Below the pieces are notes generated by a model, which was given only the letters and a program-made list of their open reading frames with translations, made no database searches and was not told where the DNA came from. Positions 35,533-43,846 of a DNA stretch of 64,000 bases are shown one piece after another. The translations under genes were made by a program, and so were the position numbers. Numbering within the stretch: the first letter of the stretch is position 1; the number at the start of each line of letters is the position of its first letter. Location: NCBI RefSeq assembly GCF_001902635.1, contig NZ_MJAO01000002.1:186001-250000 (forward strand), read 5' to 3'. The DNA comes from Serratia marcescens. Its GTDB lineage: Bacteria > Pseudomonadota > Gammaproteobacteria > Enterobacterales > Enterobacteriaceae.

Positions 35533-37020
35533 TCAGTAACACATGATGACGGATTTCAGCTCGGTGTAGGATTCGATAAACGCACTGCCGAACTCGCGGC
35601 CGATGCCGGAGGCTTTCCAGCCGCCGAACGGCACGGCCGGATCCATGATGGTATGCGAATTGATCCACACCATGCCCGCCTCGATACGCCGCATCAGGCG
35701 CAGCGCTTTGCTGAAGTCATTGGTCCAAATACTGGCGGACAAGCCGTAGGCGCTGTCGTTCATCCAATGCAGCAGCTTTTCTTCGTCGTCAAACGGCATA
35801 AAGCTCAGCACGCCGGCAAACGCCTCTTCGCGCATCAGCGGATCGTCATGCCCGCGGGCACGGATCACCGTCGGCGTCACGTAAAAACCGTCCCCCGATA
35901 GCGCCCGCCCGCCGCTCAGCACCTGGCCGCCCTGCCGCGCCCGTTCGAACAGCGCCTGCATACGGGCAAAGTGCGGTTGGTTGGCCAACGGCCCGTATTG
36001 CGTCGCCTCATCCAGCGGCGAACCGATGCGCAGCGCTTCAACGCGCGCGATCACCCGTTCGACGATTTCGTCGAAGCGCGAAGCGTGGATATAAAAGCGC
36101 TCTGCGGATGAGCAAACCTGCCCCTGATGCACCAGACCGGCGAGCATGATGCCGTCCACCGCCCGATCGGCATCGACGTCGGCGAGAAACGCCGCCGGGT
36201 TTTTGCCGCCCAGCTCCAACGTCACGCGGGTCAGATCGGCTTTGAGCGCCGCCTGGCCGATAGCGATGCCGGCGGGCACGGAACCGGTGAAACTGACTTT
36301 ATTGACGCGCGGATGTTCGATCAACCACTGCCCGACCTGGCGCCCGCCGTTGACCACATTGAACACCCCGGCGGGCACGCCGGCCTGATGGGCCAACTCG
36401 GCCAGACGCAGCAGCGTCAACGGCGCGAACTCACTCGGTTTCAGCACGATGCAGCAGCCGGTGCAAAGCGCGGCGGCGACTTTCCAGATGGCGATCATCA
36501 CCGGAAAGTTCCAGGGAACGATCGCCGCCACCACCCCCACCGGCTCCCGGTAGGTCATGGCGGTGTACTGTTCGCCGGCGAACGAAGGGATGGACGGCAT
36601 CAGCGTTTCGCCGTGCAGTTTAGTGGCCCAGCCCGCGTAATACCGGATGAAAACGCAAGTATGGTCAACCTCGAAGCGACGCGCGTCGCCGATCAGTTTG
36701 CCATTGGTCAACGACTCCAGTTGAGCAAACTCCTCGCGATGCGCCTCGAGCAGATCGGCAAAACGCAGCAATATCTGCTGGCGTTGCGCGGGCAAACAGC
36801 GGCCCCATTCCCCCTGCAACGCGCGCCCGGCACTCTCCAGCGCCCGGTCTACGTCGTCGGCAGAGGCCGACGCCACATCGGCTATCGTCCTGCCGTTGGC
36901 CGGATTGATCACCGGCAAGCGCTCGCCGTTGGCCGTCGTGCGATACTGTCCATCGATAAATTGCCCGTGATCCTGCGCCAAAAAGGCGGAAACCTGCGGC
37001 AGAATGTGAATATCAGCCAT
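35533..37020 (-). CDS. NAD(P)-dependent aldehyde dehydrogenase
   Basis: 495 residues of the ALDH superfamily. VVAAIVPWNFPVMIAIWK, the Glu in LELGGKNP and the catalytic Cys in HQGQVCSS are all in place. The sequence style is near phenylacetaldehyde and hydroxymuconic-semialdehyde dehydrogenases. In this operon it could oxidise the ring-cleavage semialdehyde made by the downstream dioxygenase, or an aldehyde produced by the divergent GMC alcohol oxidoreductase. GGAGGAG lies just before the ATG. It is 42 bp from the upstream FAH-family gene. Confidence 0.9.
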   Translation of the reverse strand: MADIHILPQVSAFLAQDHGQFIDGQYRTTANGERLPVINPANGRTIADVASASADDVDRALESAGRALQGEWGRCLPAQRQQILLRFADLLEAHREEFAQLESLTNGKLIGDARRFEVDHTCVFIRYYAGWATKLHGETLMPSIPSFAGEQYTAMTYREPVGVVAAIVPWNFPVMIAIWKVAAALCTGCCIVLKPSEFAPLTLLRLAELAHQAGVPAGVFNVVNGGRQVGQWLIEHPRVNKVSFTGSVPAGIAIGQAALKADLTRVTLELGGKNPAAFLADVDADRAVDGIMLAGLVHQGQVCSSAERFYIHASRFDEIVERVIARVEALRIGSPLDEATQYGPLANQPHFARMQALFERARQGGQVLSGGRALSGDGFYVTPTVIRARGHDDPLMREEAFAGVLSFMPFDDEEKLLHWMNDSAYGLSASIWTNDFSKALRLMRRIEAGMVWINSHTIMDPAVPFGGWKASGIGREFGSAFIESYTELKSVIMCY

Positions 37021-37062
37021 CGTACTCCTCCTGCTTCGTCGGGTGGGTATGAGCGAGCGCCG

Positions 37063-37914
37063 TCAGGCGTCGGTATCGTGAATAACGGGATTGCTGAGCG
37101 TACCGAGCCCGGCGATCGCCACCTCAACCCGATCGCCGGCCTGCAGCCAGAGCGGCGGCTGGCGGAAGGCACCCACGCCACCGGGCGTGCCGGTCACCAG
37201 CACGTCGCCCGGCGCCAGCGCGGTAAAGGTTGAACAGTAGGCGATCAACGCCGGGATGGAAAAGATCAGTTCCGCCAGCGAAGCCTGCTGCATGACCGCG
37301 CCGTTGACGCGAGTTTCCAGCTGCAATGCGCTCGGCTCGGGCACGCGATCCGCACTCAGCAACCACGGGCCGAAGGCGCCGGTGCCGCTGAAGTTCTTAC
37401 CGGCCGTGAACTGCGAGCTGTGGCGCTGCCAGTCGCGCACGCTGCCGTCGTTGTAACAGGCATAGCCGGCGACGTGCCGCAGGGCATCGTGTTCGGCAAT
37501 GCGCCGCCCGCCCAAGCCAATCACCACCGCCAGCTCGCCTTCATAATCAAGCTTCGTCGATTCCGCCGGGATCAGCAGTGGCTGGCAGTGGCCTACCTGC
37601 GAGGCGGGCAACCGCAGAAACAGCGTCGGATGGTCGGGCGCTTCACGGCCCGTTTCCAGCAGATGCGGCCGATAATTGAGGCCGACGCAGAGGATTTTCT
37701 CCGGGTTGACGATCGGCGGCAACCAACTGACCTCTGCGGCCTTCAGCGTGGCCGGCGCGTCGCGCAGCGGGGCAAAAGCCGCCATGCCGCCGGCGGCCAA
37801 CGCGCTGCGGACATCGGGATAAGGCAGCAGCGCGCTGCCATCGACAATCTCATCTTCTCCACGCAGCAGGCCGTAACCGCTGCGCCCGCTGGCAATAAAA
37901 CTGACGATTCGCAT
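37063..37914 (-). CDS. Fumarylacetoacetate hydrolase family protein
   Basis: 283 residues. ILCVGLNYRPHLLETG, the metal-binding DYEGELAVVIG with E-x-E, and LVTGTPGGVG are the standard FAH-superfamily motifs. Relatives are hydrolases of acylpyruvates, HpaG-type isomerase/decarboxylases or hydratases of the meta-cleavage route. Placed with an extradiol dioxygenase and an aldehyde dehydrogenase, it probably acts on the ring-opened product. It is cotranscribed with the GntR gene 8 bp upstream. A good AGGAG site precedes the ATG. Confidence 0.9.
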   Translation of the reverse strand: MRIVSFIASGRSGYGLLRGEDEIVDGSALLPYPDVRSALAAGGMAAFAPLRDAPATLKAAEVSWLPPIVNPEKILCVGLNYRPHLLETGREAPDHPTLFLRLPASQVGHCQPLLIPAESTKLDYEGELAVVIGLGGRRIAEHDALRHVAGYACYNDGSVRDWQRHSSQFTAGKNFSGTGAFGPWLLSADRVPEPSALQLETRVNGAVMQQASLAELIFSIPALIAYCSTFTALAPGDVLVTGTPGGVGAFRQPPLWLQAGDRVEVAIAGLGTLSNPVIHDTDA

Positions 37915-37922
37915 GGGATCTC

Positions 37923-38651
37923 CTATCGCGTGGAGCCGCCATTGAAAGCGGGATTGTCCGTCTGTTCGATAATCCGCTGCGCGGTGTGCTGATAGTGCTG
38001 GGCCAGCAACGCGGCCGCACGATCCGCATCCCGTGCCAACGCGGCGTCCATGATCGCCTGGTGCTCGCCGTCCACGTCACGCGCCGGCTCTGCACCGGCC
38101 AGTTCATAACCGAAACGCAGCCGGCGATAGCGCTCGGACTGATCGAACAACAGATCGGAGAAGCGCAACATCCACGGCGAGCCGCAGGCCATCAGCAGGC
38201 TGCGGTGAAAGGCGTAGTGAAGCTGGCTCCAGGCGTGCGTTTGGCTCTCATCCTCCAGACGCGGGCTGCGTTTGAGGCGGTGAAACGCGGCGATGATCCC
38301 CGCCTCCCATTCGGCATCGCCGTTGGCTATGGACAGCCGCAGCGCGTGGGTTTCGATCATTTGCCGGTTGGCGGTAATGTCCTGCAATTCCTTCAGCGAT
38401 ACCTCGCTGGCGCGGAAACCGCGCTGTTCATGGGCGGTGACCAGGCCTTCGGTCACCAGCCGCGACAACGCTTCACGCACCAGGCCGGGGCTGATGTCCA
38501 GTTCGGCGGAGATATTGCCGATCACCAGTTTACTGCCGGGTTGATATTGCCCATCGATAATGCGGCGACGGATCAACGCCACCGCGGCGCCGCTCAGGCT
38601 TTTGAACTCCCCCTGCTGCTGCAGCGGGTTTTCCGTAGGTTTATTGTTCAT
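37923..38651 (-). CDS. GntR-family regulator (FCD/FadR-type)
   Basis: 242 residues. The winged helix has IGNISAELDISPGLVREALSRLVTEGLV, followed by a helical FCD ligand domain (about 95-230) in which metal-binding His residues are likely. It is the second gene of the leftward catabolic unit and probably regulates it in response to a pathway acid. The phased AT-rich repeats upstream of the unit are candidate binding sites, though GntR operators are more often short palindromes. Confidence 0.9.
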   Translation of the reverse strand: MNNKPTENPLQQQGEFKSLSGAAVALIRRRIIDGQYQPGSKLVIGNISAELDISPGLVREALSRLVTEGLVTAHEQRGFRASEVSLKELQDITANRQMIETHALRLSIANGDAEWEAGIIAAFHRLKRSPRLEDESQTHAWSQLHYAFHRSLLMACGSPWMLRFSDLLFDQSERYRRLRFGYELAGAEPARDVDGEHQAIMDAALARDADRAAALLAQHYQHTAQRIIEQTDNPAFNGGSTR

Positions 38652-38674
38652 TGCGCTCTCTTATCGTTGCTTTG

Positions 38675-39454
38675 CTATAACAAGGCGGGATAGGCGCCGC
38701 CATCCAGATGCATGTTTTGTCCCGTCATATATCCGCTCATCTCGCTGCACAGGTAGGCGCAGGCGGCGCCGAACTCTTCCGGCAACCCCATTCGCCCGGC
38801 GGGAATGGAGTCGATCTGGCTCTGCCGCGCCTGCTGGAAGGTGATGCCGCGCTGTTCCATGGCAATATGCGCCATCTGTTGCTGGCGCGGCGTATCGAAA
38901 CGTTCGGGCAACAGGTTATTGATCGTGACGTTGTCGGCGACAAACTCGCGCGACAGCCCCTTGCAAGCCGCCGTCAGACCCGCGCGTGAGGCGGCGGACA
39001 GCGTCATGTGGCCACGCGGCGTGCTGACCATCGCCGAGGTAATATTGATGATGCGGCCGAATTTACGCGCCCGCATCCCCGGCGTCAGCGCGCGGATCAA
39101 CATCAGCGGCGCGAGCAGATTCCCCTGCAGCGCCGTCAACCACGCTTGCTCATCGAAGCCGAAGAAGTTGCCCGGCTCCGGGCCGGCATTGTTATTGACC
39201 AGAATATCGGCGTCCGGACAGGCCGCCAGCAGGGCCGCACGCCCTTCCTGCGTGGTGATGTCGGCGGCCACCGCCTGCACGCGGCCGCCGATTTCCGCCA
39301 ACAGGCGCCGCCGAGCCGCTTCCAACCGCTGCGCATTGCGCCCGTTGATCCAGACGCTTGCCCCCTCTTTCAACAGCGCGGCGGCGCAAGCATACCCCAA
39401 CCCGCTGCTGGAAGCGCAGACCAAGGCGCGTTTATCCGCAAGCTTCATATCCAT
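38675..39454 (-). CDS. Short-chain dehydrogenase/reductase
   Basis: About 259 residues with an N-terminal cofactor motif ALVCASSSGLGYACA in place of the usual TGxxxGIG, NNNAG near residue 90 and a C-terminal MTGQNMHLDGG. The catalytic Tyr of YxxxK is not obvious: the region reads STPRGHMTLSAASRAGLTAAC, with Ser-Ala where Tyr and Lys normally fall, as in some divergent SDRs. It is the first gene of the leftward unit. ATG 39454 has AGGAG about 11 bases upstream; a longer start at 39496 is less likely. Confidence 0.8.
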   Translation of the reverse strand: MDMKLADKRALVCASSSGLGYACAAALLKEGASVWINGRNAQRLEAARRRLLAEIGGRVQAVAADITTQEGRAALLAACPDADILVNNNAGPEPGNFFGFDEQAWLTALQGNLLAPLMLIRALTPGMRARKFGRIINITSAMVSTPRGHMTLSAASRAGLTAACKGLSREFVADNVTINNLLPERFDTPRQQQMAHIAMEQRGITFQQARQSQIDSIPAGRMGLPEEFGAACAYLCSEMSGYMTGQNMHLDGGAYPALL

Positions 39455-39525
39455 AACCGGTCTCTCCTGTCGCCAGATAAGCCCATCGCTGAGCATGGTG
39501 ATGTTGCTTAAATGTCATGCTAACG

Positions 39526-39581
39526 ATAAAAAATATAGACATCAATAAAAAATATTCTTTACTATAAAAAATATATTTTTT
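39526..39581. repeat. Three phased direct repeats and a palindrome in the divergent promoter region
   Basis: ATAAAAAATAT occurs exactly at 39526-39536, 39545-39555 and 39564-39574, a constant 19-bp period. The third copy overlaps the perfect 16-bp palindrome AAAAAATATATTTTTT (39566-39581). The array sits between the divergent SDR and GMC genes, about 40 bp before the GMC start. It may be a regulator binding array or an intrinsically bent promoter. Confidence 0.7.
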
Positions 39582-39622
39582 GCGTTTCTGGCATTTCCAC
39601 TATCACCCTTCAGGGAGAGCGC

Positions 39623-41245
39623 ATGCAAGAGAACGAACGGTATGACTATATTGTGGTGGGCGGCGGTTCCGCCGGTTGCGTGGTGGCGGGCTTGTTGGCG
39701 GAAAGAACCGCCGCGCGCATTTTGCTGCTGGAAGCCGGGCGGGAGGACAAAAGCCTGTTCATCCGGATGCCGGCCGGCTTTCCGGAGATCGTCGGCAAGC
39801 TGGTTTGGCCCTACCAAAGCGACGATGAGCCGCATATGCGCCATCGTGCTATGGGCATACCGCAAGGGCGCGTGTTGGGCGGCGGCAGCTCGGTAAACGG
39901 GCAGCTGTATGTGCGCGGCCATGCACAGGACTACGATGACTGGGAGCAGCTCGACGGCTGTACCGGTTGGGGCTACCGCGATGTGCTGCCCTATTTTATC
40001 AAAGCGGAGTGCAACCAGAGCCTGCATGATGCCTACCACGGCGACCGCGGCCATCTCAAGGTCAGCGACTCCGGCTACCGCCACCCGCTGAGCTACGCCA
40101 TCGTCAAAGCCGGGCAAGAGCTGGGTTATCCCTACTCCCTGGATTTCAACGGCCAACAGCAACAGGGCATCGGTTTCTATCAAACGACTACCTTTCAGGG
40201 GCGGCGCTGCAGCACCGCCGCAGCCTACCTGACGCCGATGCGCCGCCAACCCCATCTGCGCGTGATGAGCGGCGTACTGGTGGAACGCCTGTTGTTCGAA
40301 CACGATCGCGCCGTCGGCGTCGCCTACATCGATACCGACGGCAAACGCCAGCAGGCGATGGCCGACCGCGAGATCGTGCTGTGCGCCGGCGCCATCGGCA
40401 CGCCGAAGCTACTGATGCTGTCCGGTATCGGCCCGGCAGATCATCTGCGTGAGGTCGGCATCAAACTCACTCTCGACAGCCCGCTGGTTGGCCAACGCCT
40501 GCAGGATCACCTGCACTTCTCCGTTATCGCCGCCTTGAAGCACCCCATCAGCCTGCTCGGGCAGGACAAGGGCGTTAAAGCGCTGGCGAACGGCCTGGAA
40601 TGGCTGCTGTTCAAACGCGGCATTTGCGCCTCCAACCTGCTGGAGTGCGGCGGATTTTTCGCCACCGGCGACGATGAGCGGCCTGACGTGCAGCTGATGG
40701 GGCTGGCGGCGGCGGACAACGTGGACGACAAAGGCCGGCAGGCGCAGAAGCTGCACGCGGTCTCGCTGAAGCTGGCCCACCTGCGGCCGCAGGCCCGCGG
40801 CGAAGTACGCTTGCGGGACAGCAACCCACGTTCGCTGCCCCGCATTCGGCTGAATTATCTGGCCGAGGAAGCGGACGTCGCCGCGCAAATCAGGGCGGTA
40901 CGTCTGGGTTTGCGGCTGTTTCAGGCGCCGGCCTTGGCCGACGTGATCGAACGCGTGCTGTTGCCGACGCCGGATCAGCGCAGCGATGAACAGCTGGCGG
41001 AGTTCGTGCGCCAGCACGGTAAAACCGAGTACCACCCCGTCGGCACTTGCCGCATGGGCGCCGCGCCGGCGGATTCGGTGGTGGATTTACAGCTGCGCTT
41101 GCACGGCATAAGCGGCGTCCGCATCGCGGATGCCTCGGTGTTTCCCCGCATTCCGGCAGGCAACACCAACGCGCCAACCATCATGGTGGCGGAACGCGCG
41201 GTCGATATGATGCTGACAAGCCTCGAGGAGCAAGACGATGCATAA
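39623..41245 (+). CDS. GMC-family alcohol oxidoreductase (cytosolic)
   Basis: 540 residues, FAD-dependent glucose-methanol-choline family. The ADP-binding motif YIVVGGGSAGCVVAGLLAE is followed by the GMC signature GRVLGGGSSVNGQLYVRG and a C-terminal EYHPVGTCRMG, with the catalytic His in HPVG and an Asn in GNTNAPTIM. It has no signal peptide. It should oxidise a primary alcohol to an aldehyde. It opens the rightward unit of the catabolic island and overlaps the NodB-like gene by 8 bp. GGAGAG precedes the ATG. Confidence 0.9.
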   Translation: MQENERYDYIVVGGGSAGCVVAGLLAERTAARILLLEAGREDKSLFIRMPAGFPEIVGKLVWPYQSDDEPHMRHRAMGIPQGRVLGGGSSVNGQLYVRGHAQDYDDWEQLDGCTGWGYRDVLPYFIKAECNQSLHDAYHGDRGHLKVSDSGYRHPLSYAIVKAGQELGYPYSLDFNGQQQQGIGFYQTTTFQGRRCSTAAAYLTPMRRQPHLRVMSGVLVERLLFEHDRAVGVAYIDTDGKRQQAMADREIVLCAGAIGTPKLLMLSGIGPADHLREVGIKLTLDSPLVGQRLQDHLHFSVIAALKHPISLLGQDKGVKALANGLEWLLFKRGICASNLLECGGFFATGDDERPDVQLMGLAAADNVDDKGRQAQKLHAVSLKLAHLRPQARGEVRLRDSNPRSLPRIRLNYLAEEADVAAQIRAVRLGLRLFQAPALADVIERVLLPTPDQRSDEQLAEFVRQHGKTEYHPVGTCRMGAAPADSVVDLQLRLHGISGVRIADASVFPRIPAGNTNAPTIMVAERAVDMMLTSLEEQDDA

Positions 41246-41894
41246 AAAACTGACGCTGACGTTTGACAACGGCCCCCACCCGGTAGGCACGCCGCTGGTG
41301 CTGCAAACGCTGGCGGAACGTCGAATTCTGGCCAACTTCTTTCCCATCGGCGAGAAAATCGCCGCAAAAGGCGGCGAAGCGCTGGTCGCCGCCGTCAAAC
41401 AGGCCGGACACCGCGTCGGCATCCATACCCTGACCCACTCGTTGCCTTTGGGGCTCGGGGCGCCGGGCTTCGCTCGCCATGAGATCGCCGAAGGGCAAGC
41501 CCGGCTCGGCGTCTACAGCGAATCGCCCCCGCTGTTTCGCCCCTATGCCGGCAAAGGCATTCTTGGCCCGCACGTGCTGAACCAGGAAGCGGTCGAGGTT
41601 TTGCAGCAGCAGGGTTTTACCCTGGTGCTGTGGAATTCGGTGCCGCGCGACTGGGAACTGCCGACCCACGGTTGGGTGACGCGTGCGCTGGAAGATGTCG
41701 CCGCCCAGCCCTGGACGGTGATGGTGTTGCACGACGCGCGCCCGGAGGCGATGGAACATCTCGGCGATTTTCTCGATCGGTTGGTGCTGCGGGATGTGGA
41801 AATTACCCAGCAACTGCCCGACTGGGTGATGCCGATCCAGGCCGGCGTGGCACGCCATCCCTTCGCCGCCCTGGTGGCGCCGGCAACCGAGTAA
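41238..41894 (+). CDS. NodB-like polysaccharide deacetylase family protein
   Basis: 218 residues of NodB homology. Motif 1 reads TFDNGP instead of TFDDGP, so the second Asp, normally a metal ligand, is Asn; motif 2, H-T-L-T-H-S, keeps both His. It has no signal peptide, so it is cytosolic. In a catabolic operon it more likely acts as an amidase or hydrolase on a small substrate than on a polysaccharide. Translation is coupled to the GMC gene by an 8-bp overlap. The exact reaction is unknown. Confidence 0.75.
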   Translation: MHKKLTLTFDNGPHPVGTPLVLQTLAERRILANFFPIGEKIAAKGGEALVAAVKQAGHRVGIHTLTHSLPLGLGAPGFARHEIAEGQARLGVYSESPPLFRPYAGKGILGPHVLNQEAVEVLQQQGFTLVLWNSVPRDWELPTHGWVTRALEDVAAQPWTVMVLHDARPEAMEHLGDFLDRLVLRDVEITQQLPDWVMPIQAGVARHPFAALVAPATE

Positions 41895-41916
41895 CAGCGC
41901 GATAAGGAGACAGGTT

Positions 41917-43632
41917 ATGCAACCCGATAACGTGATTGGCGAGTTTCACTATCAACAATACCCGGTTAGGCTGCCACCGCTGGAGAGCGGCCGCGAAACG
42001 CGCCGCCATCAGGTGGTTATCGTCGGCGGCGGGCCGGTCGGTTTGGCCACCGCGCTGGCGCTGGCGCGACAGGGCGTCGCCTCGCTGGTTCTGGAGAACA
42101 ACACCCAGGTGTGCACCGGCAGCCGAGCGGCCTGCATCTCGCGCCGCAGCCTGGAAATCCTCGATAAGCTGGGCGTCGCCGCCGCCTTTGTCGACAAAGG
42201 GCTGGCCTGGACGCGCGGCCGCAGCTTTTATCACGGCGAACAGGTGATGCAATTCGACATGCTGCTGGATGACAACCAGCAGTTTCCGGCGATGATCAAC
42301 TTGCAGCAGTACTACATCGAGCAGTTCCTGTTGGACGCAGCGATGCATTGCGACGATCTGATCGAAATCCGCTGGGGTTCTGAGGCGCAGCGCATCGTGC
42401 CGTCAGACGAGGGCGTCAGCGTGTCGGTGCAGGCGGCGGGCGTCGATTATCAGCTCGAAGCCGATTGGCTGCTCGCCTGCGACGGCGGCCGCAGCCGCAT
42501 GCGGGAGCAGCTGGGCTTGCATCTGCAGGGCCAGGTGCATAAAGGGCGTTTCGCCATCATCGATATCGAATTGGAAAGCGATACGCCGGCTGAGCGCCGG
42601 GTTTGGTTCGAAACGCCGCTGCGGCCCGGTCCGATGTGGATGCACCGCCAGCCTGACAATATCTGGCGCATCGATTACCTGCTGGAGGATCATGTCAGTG
42701 ACGAAGAGGGTCTGAAACCGGAAAACGTGCTGCCGGTGGTGGAAGATTTTCTGCAGATGGTCGGCGAAACGGGACAATGGCGACCGATCTGGATCAGCAT
42801 GTACAACGCCAAGGCACTGTCGCTGGAGCGTTACCGCCACGGCCGGGTGCTGTTCGTCGGCGATGCAGCGCACGTAGTGCCGATCTTCGGCGTGCGCGGC
42901 CTCAACGGTGGCCTGGACGACGCCTACAATCTGGGGTGGAAACTGGCCTATGTTCTGCAAGGGCGCGCGCCGGAGCGCCTGCTGGACAGCTACTCCCACG
43001 AACGGCGCGGCGCCTGGCGCGATAATGCCGATCAAGCGAGCCGCAGCGCGGAATTCATGTGCCCCGCTACGCCCGGCGGCACCACGCTGCGCAACGCGGT
43101 GCTGTCGCTGGCGGCCCGTCATCCGCAGTTTTCGTCGCTGATCAACCCACGTCAGACCCACAGCATCCGCTATGCGGACTCGCCGCTGAATACCCTGACG
43201 ACGGGCGACGATCTGCCCGGCCCGGCGGTAGGCGCGGTGTTGGCCGAGTACCCGCTGTTGCGGGACGGCCGCCCTCACGCGCTGACCGGGTTGATCGACG
43301 CGCGCAGCTTCACCCTGCTGCGTTTCCCGGCGCGAGAAGAACATGGCGACACGGTACGGGAACGGCAAACGCGTTATCCGCTGCGCGTCGTCACCGTCGG
43401 TCTGCCGGGGCAGCCGCAGCCCGGCGATGCCGGCATGATTGAGGATCCGCACGGGCGGCTGCATGCCGCTTACGGCACCGCACAAGGCGCGCTGTATCTG
43501 GTTAGGCCCGATGGCCACGTGTGCTGGCGCTGGGAGCGGGCGCAACCGGCCACGGCCCAACAAATCGAGCAGGCCCTGCTGCGCGCCTGCGCTCACCTGA
43601 GCGGCGACGAGGAGACAACCGATGAACGCTGA
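41917..43632 (+). CDS. FAD-dependent aromatic hydroxylase (MhpA/PheA-like)
   Basis: 571 residues of the flavoprotein monooxygenase class A. The N-terminal HQVVIVGGGPVGLATALALA, the GD motif LFVGDAAHVVPIFGVRGLNGG and a C-terminal thioredoxin-like domain are present. These enzymes use NAD(P)H and O2 to hydroxylate phenolic rings and produce the catechols that extradiol dioxygenases cleave. Its presence opposite the dioxygenase unit supports a common aromatic pathway. GGAGACAGG precedes the ATG. It overlaps the DUF2783 gene by 11 bp. Confidence 0.88.
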   Translation: MQPDNVIGEFHYQQYPVRLPPLESGRETRRHQVVIVGGGPVGLATALALARQGVASLVLENNTQVCTGSRAACISRRSLEILDKLGVAAAFVDKGLAWTRGRSFYHGEQVMQFDMLLDDNQQFPAMINLQQYYIEQFLLDAAMHCDDLIEIRWGSEAQRIVPSDEGVSVSVQAAGVDYQLEADWLLACDGGRSRMREQLGLHLQGQVHKGRFAIIDIELESDTPAERRVWFETPLRPGPMWMHRQPDNIWRIDYLLEDHVSDEEGLKPENVLPVVEDFLQMVGETGQWRPIWISMYNAKALSLERYRHGRVLFVGDAAHVVPIFGVRGLNGGLDDAYNLGWKLAYVLQGRAPERLLDSYSHERRGAWRDNADQASRSAEFMCPATPGGTTLRNAVLSLAARHPQFSSLINPRQTHSIRYADSPLNTLTTGDDLPGPAVGAVLAEYPLLRDGRPHALTGLIDARSFTLLRFPAREEHGDTVRERQTRYPLRVVTVGLPGQPQPGDAGMIEDPHGRLHAAYGTAQGALYLVRPDGHVCWRWERAQPATAQQIEQALLRACAHLSGDEETTDER

Positions 43633-43846
43633 GCTGAACGACCGTCAACGCGATGAGATCTATCGTCATTTCGAGCAGGCCGCCGGCCGCTTCAGCGGTG
43701 AAGACCTGGCGCTGTTTTTGGCGCGGCTGAACCTGTTGCTGCTGGAGGCACTGGCGGATGAACAAACGGCCCGGGCGTTGATTACCGAGGCTGCTGAGCT
43801 ACCGCCAGAAAGCGTTCAACCCCCGGCGGAAAAAGCGGCACGCTGA
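43622..43846 (+). CDS. DUF2783-like small protein
   Basis: 74 residues, helical, with DEIYRHFEQAAGRFSGEDLALFLARLNLLLLEAL, which fits the small DUF2783 family often encoded directly after MhpA-like hydroxylases. Its function is unknown; it may be an accessory subunit. It starts within the end of the hydroxylase gene (GGCGACGAGGAG site just upstream), so coupling is likely. Its tail overlaps the convergent LysR gene by 31 bp. Confidence 0.75.
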   Translation: MNAELNDRQRDEIYRHFEQAAGRFSGEDLALFLARLNLLLLEALADEQTARALITEAAELPPESVQPPAEKAAR

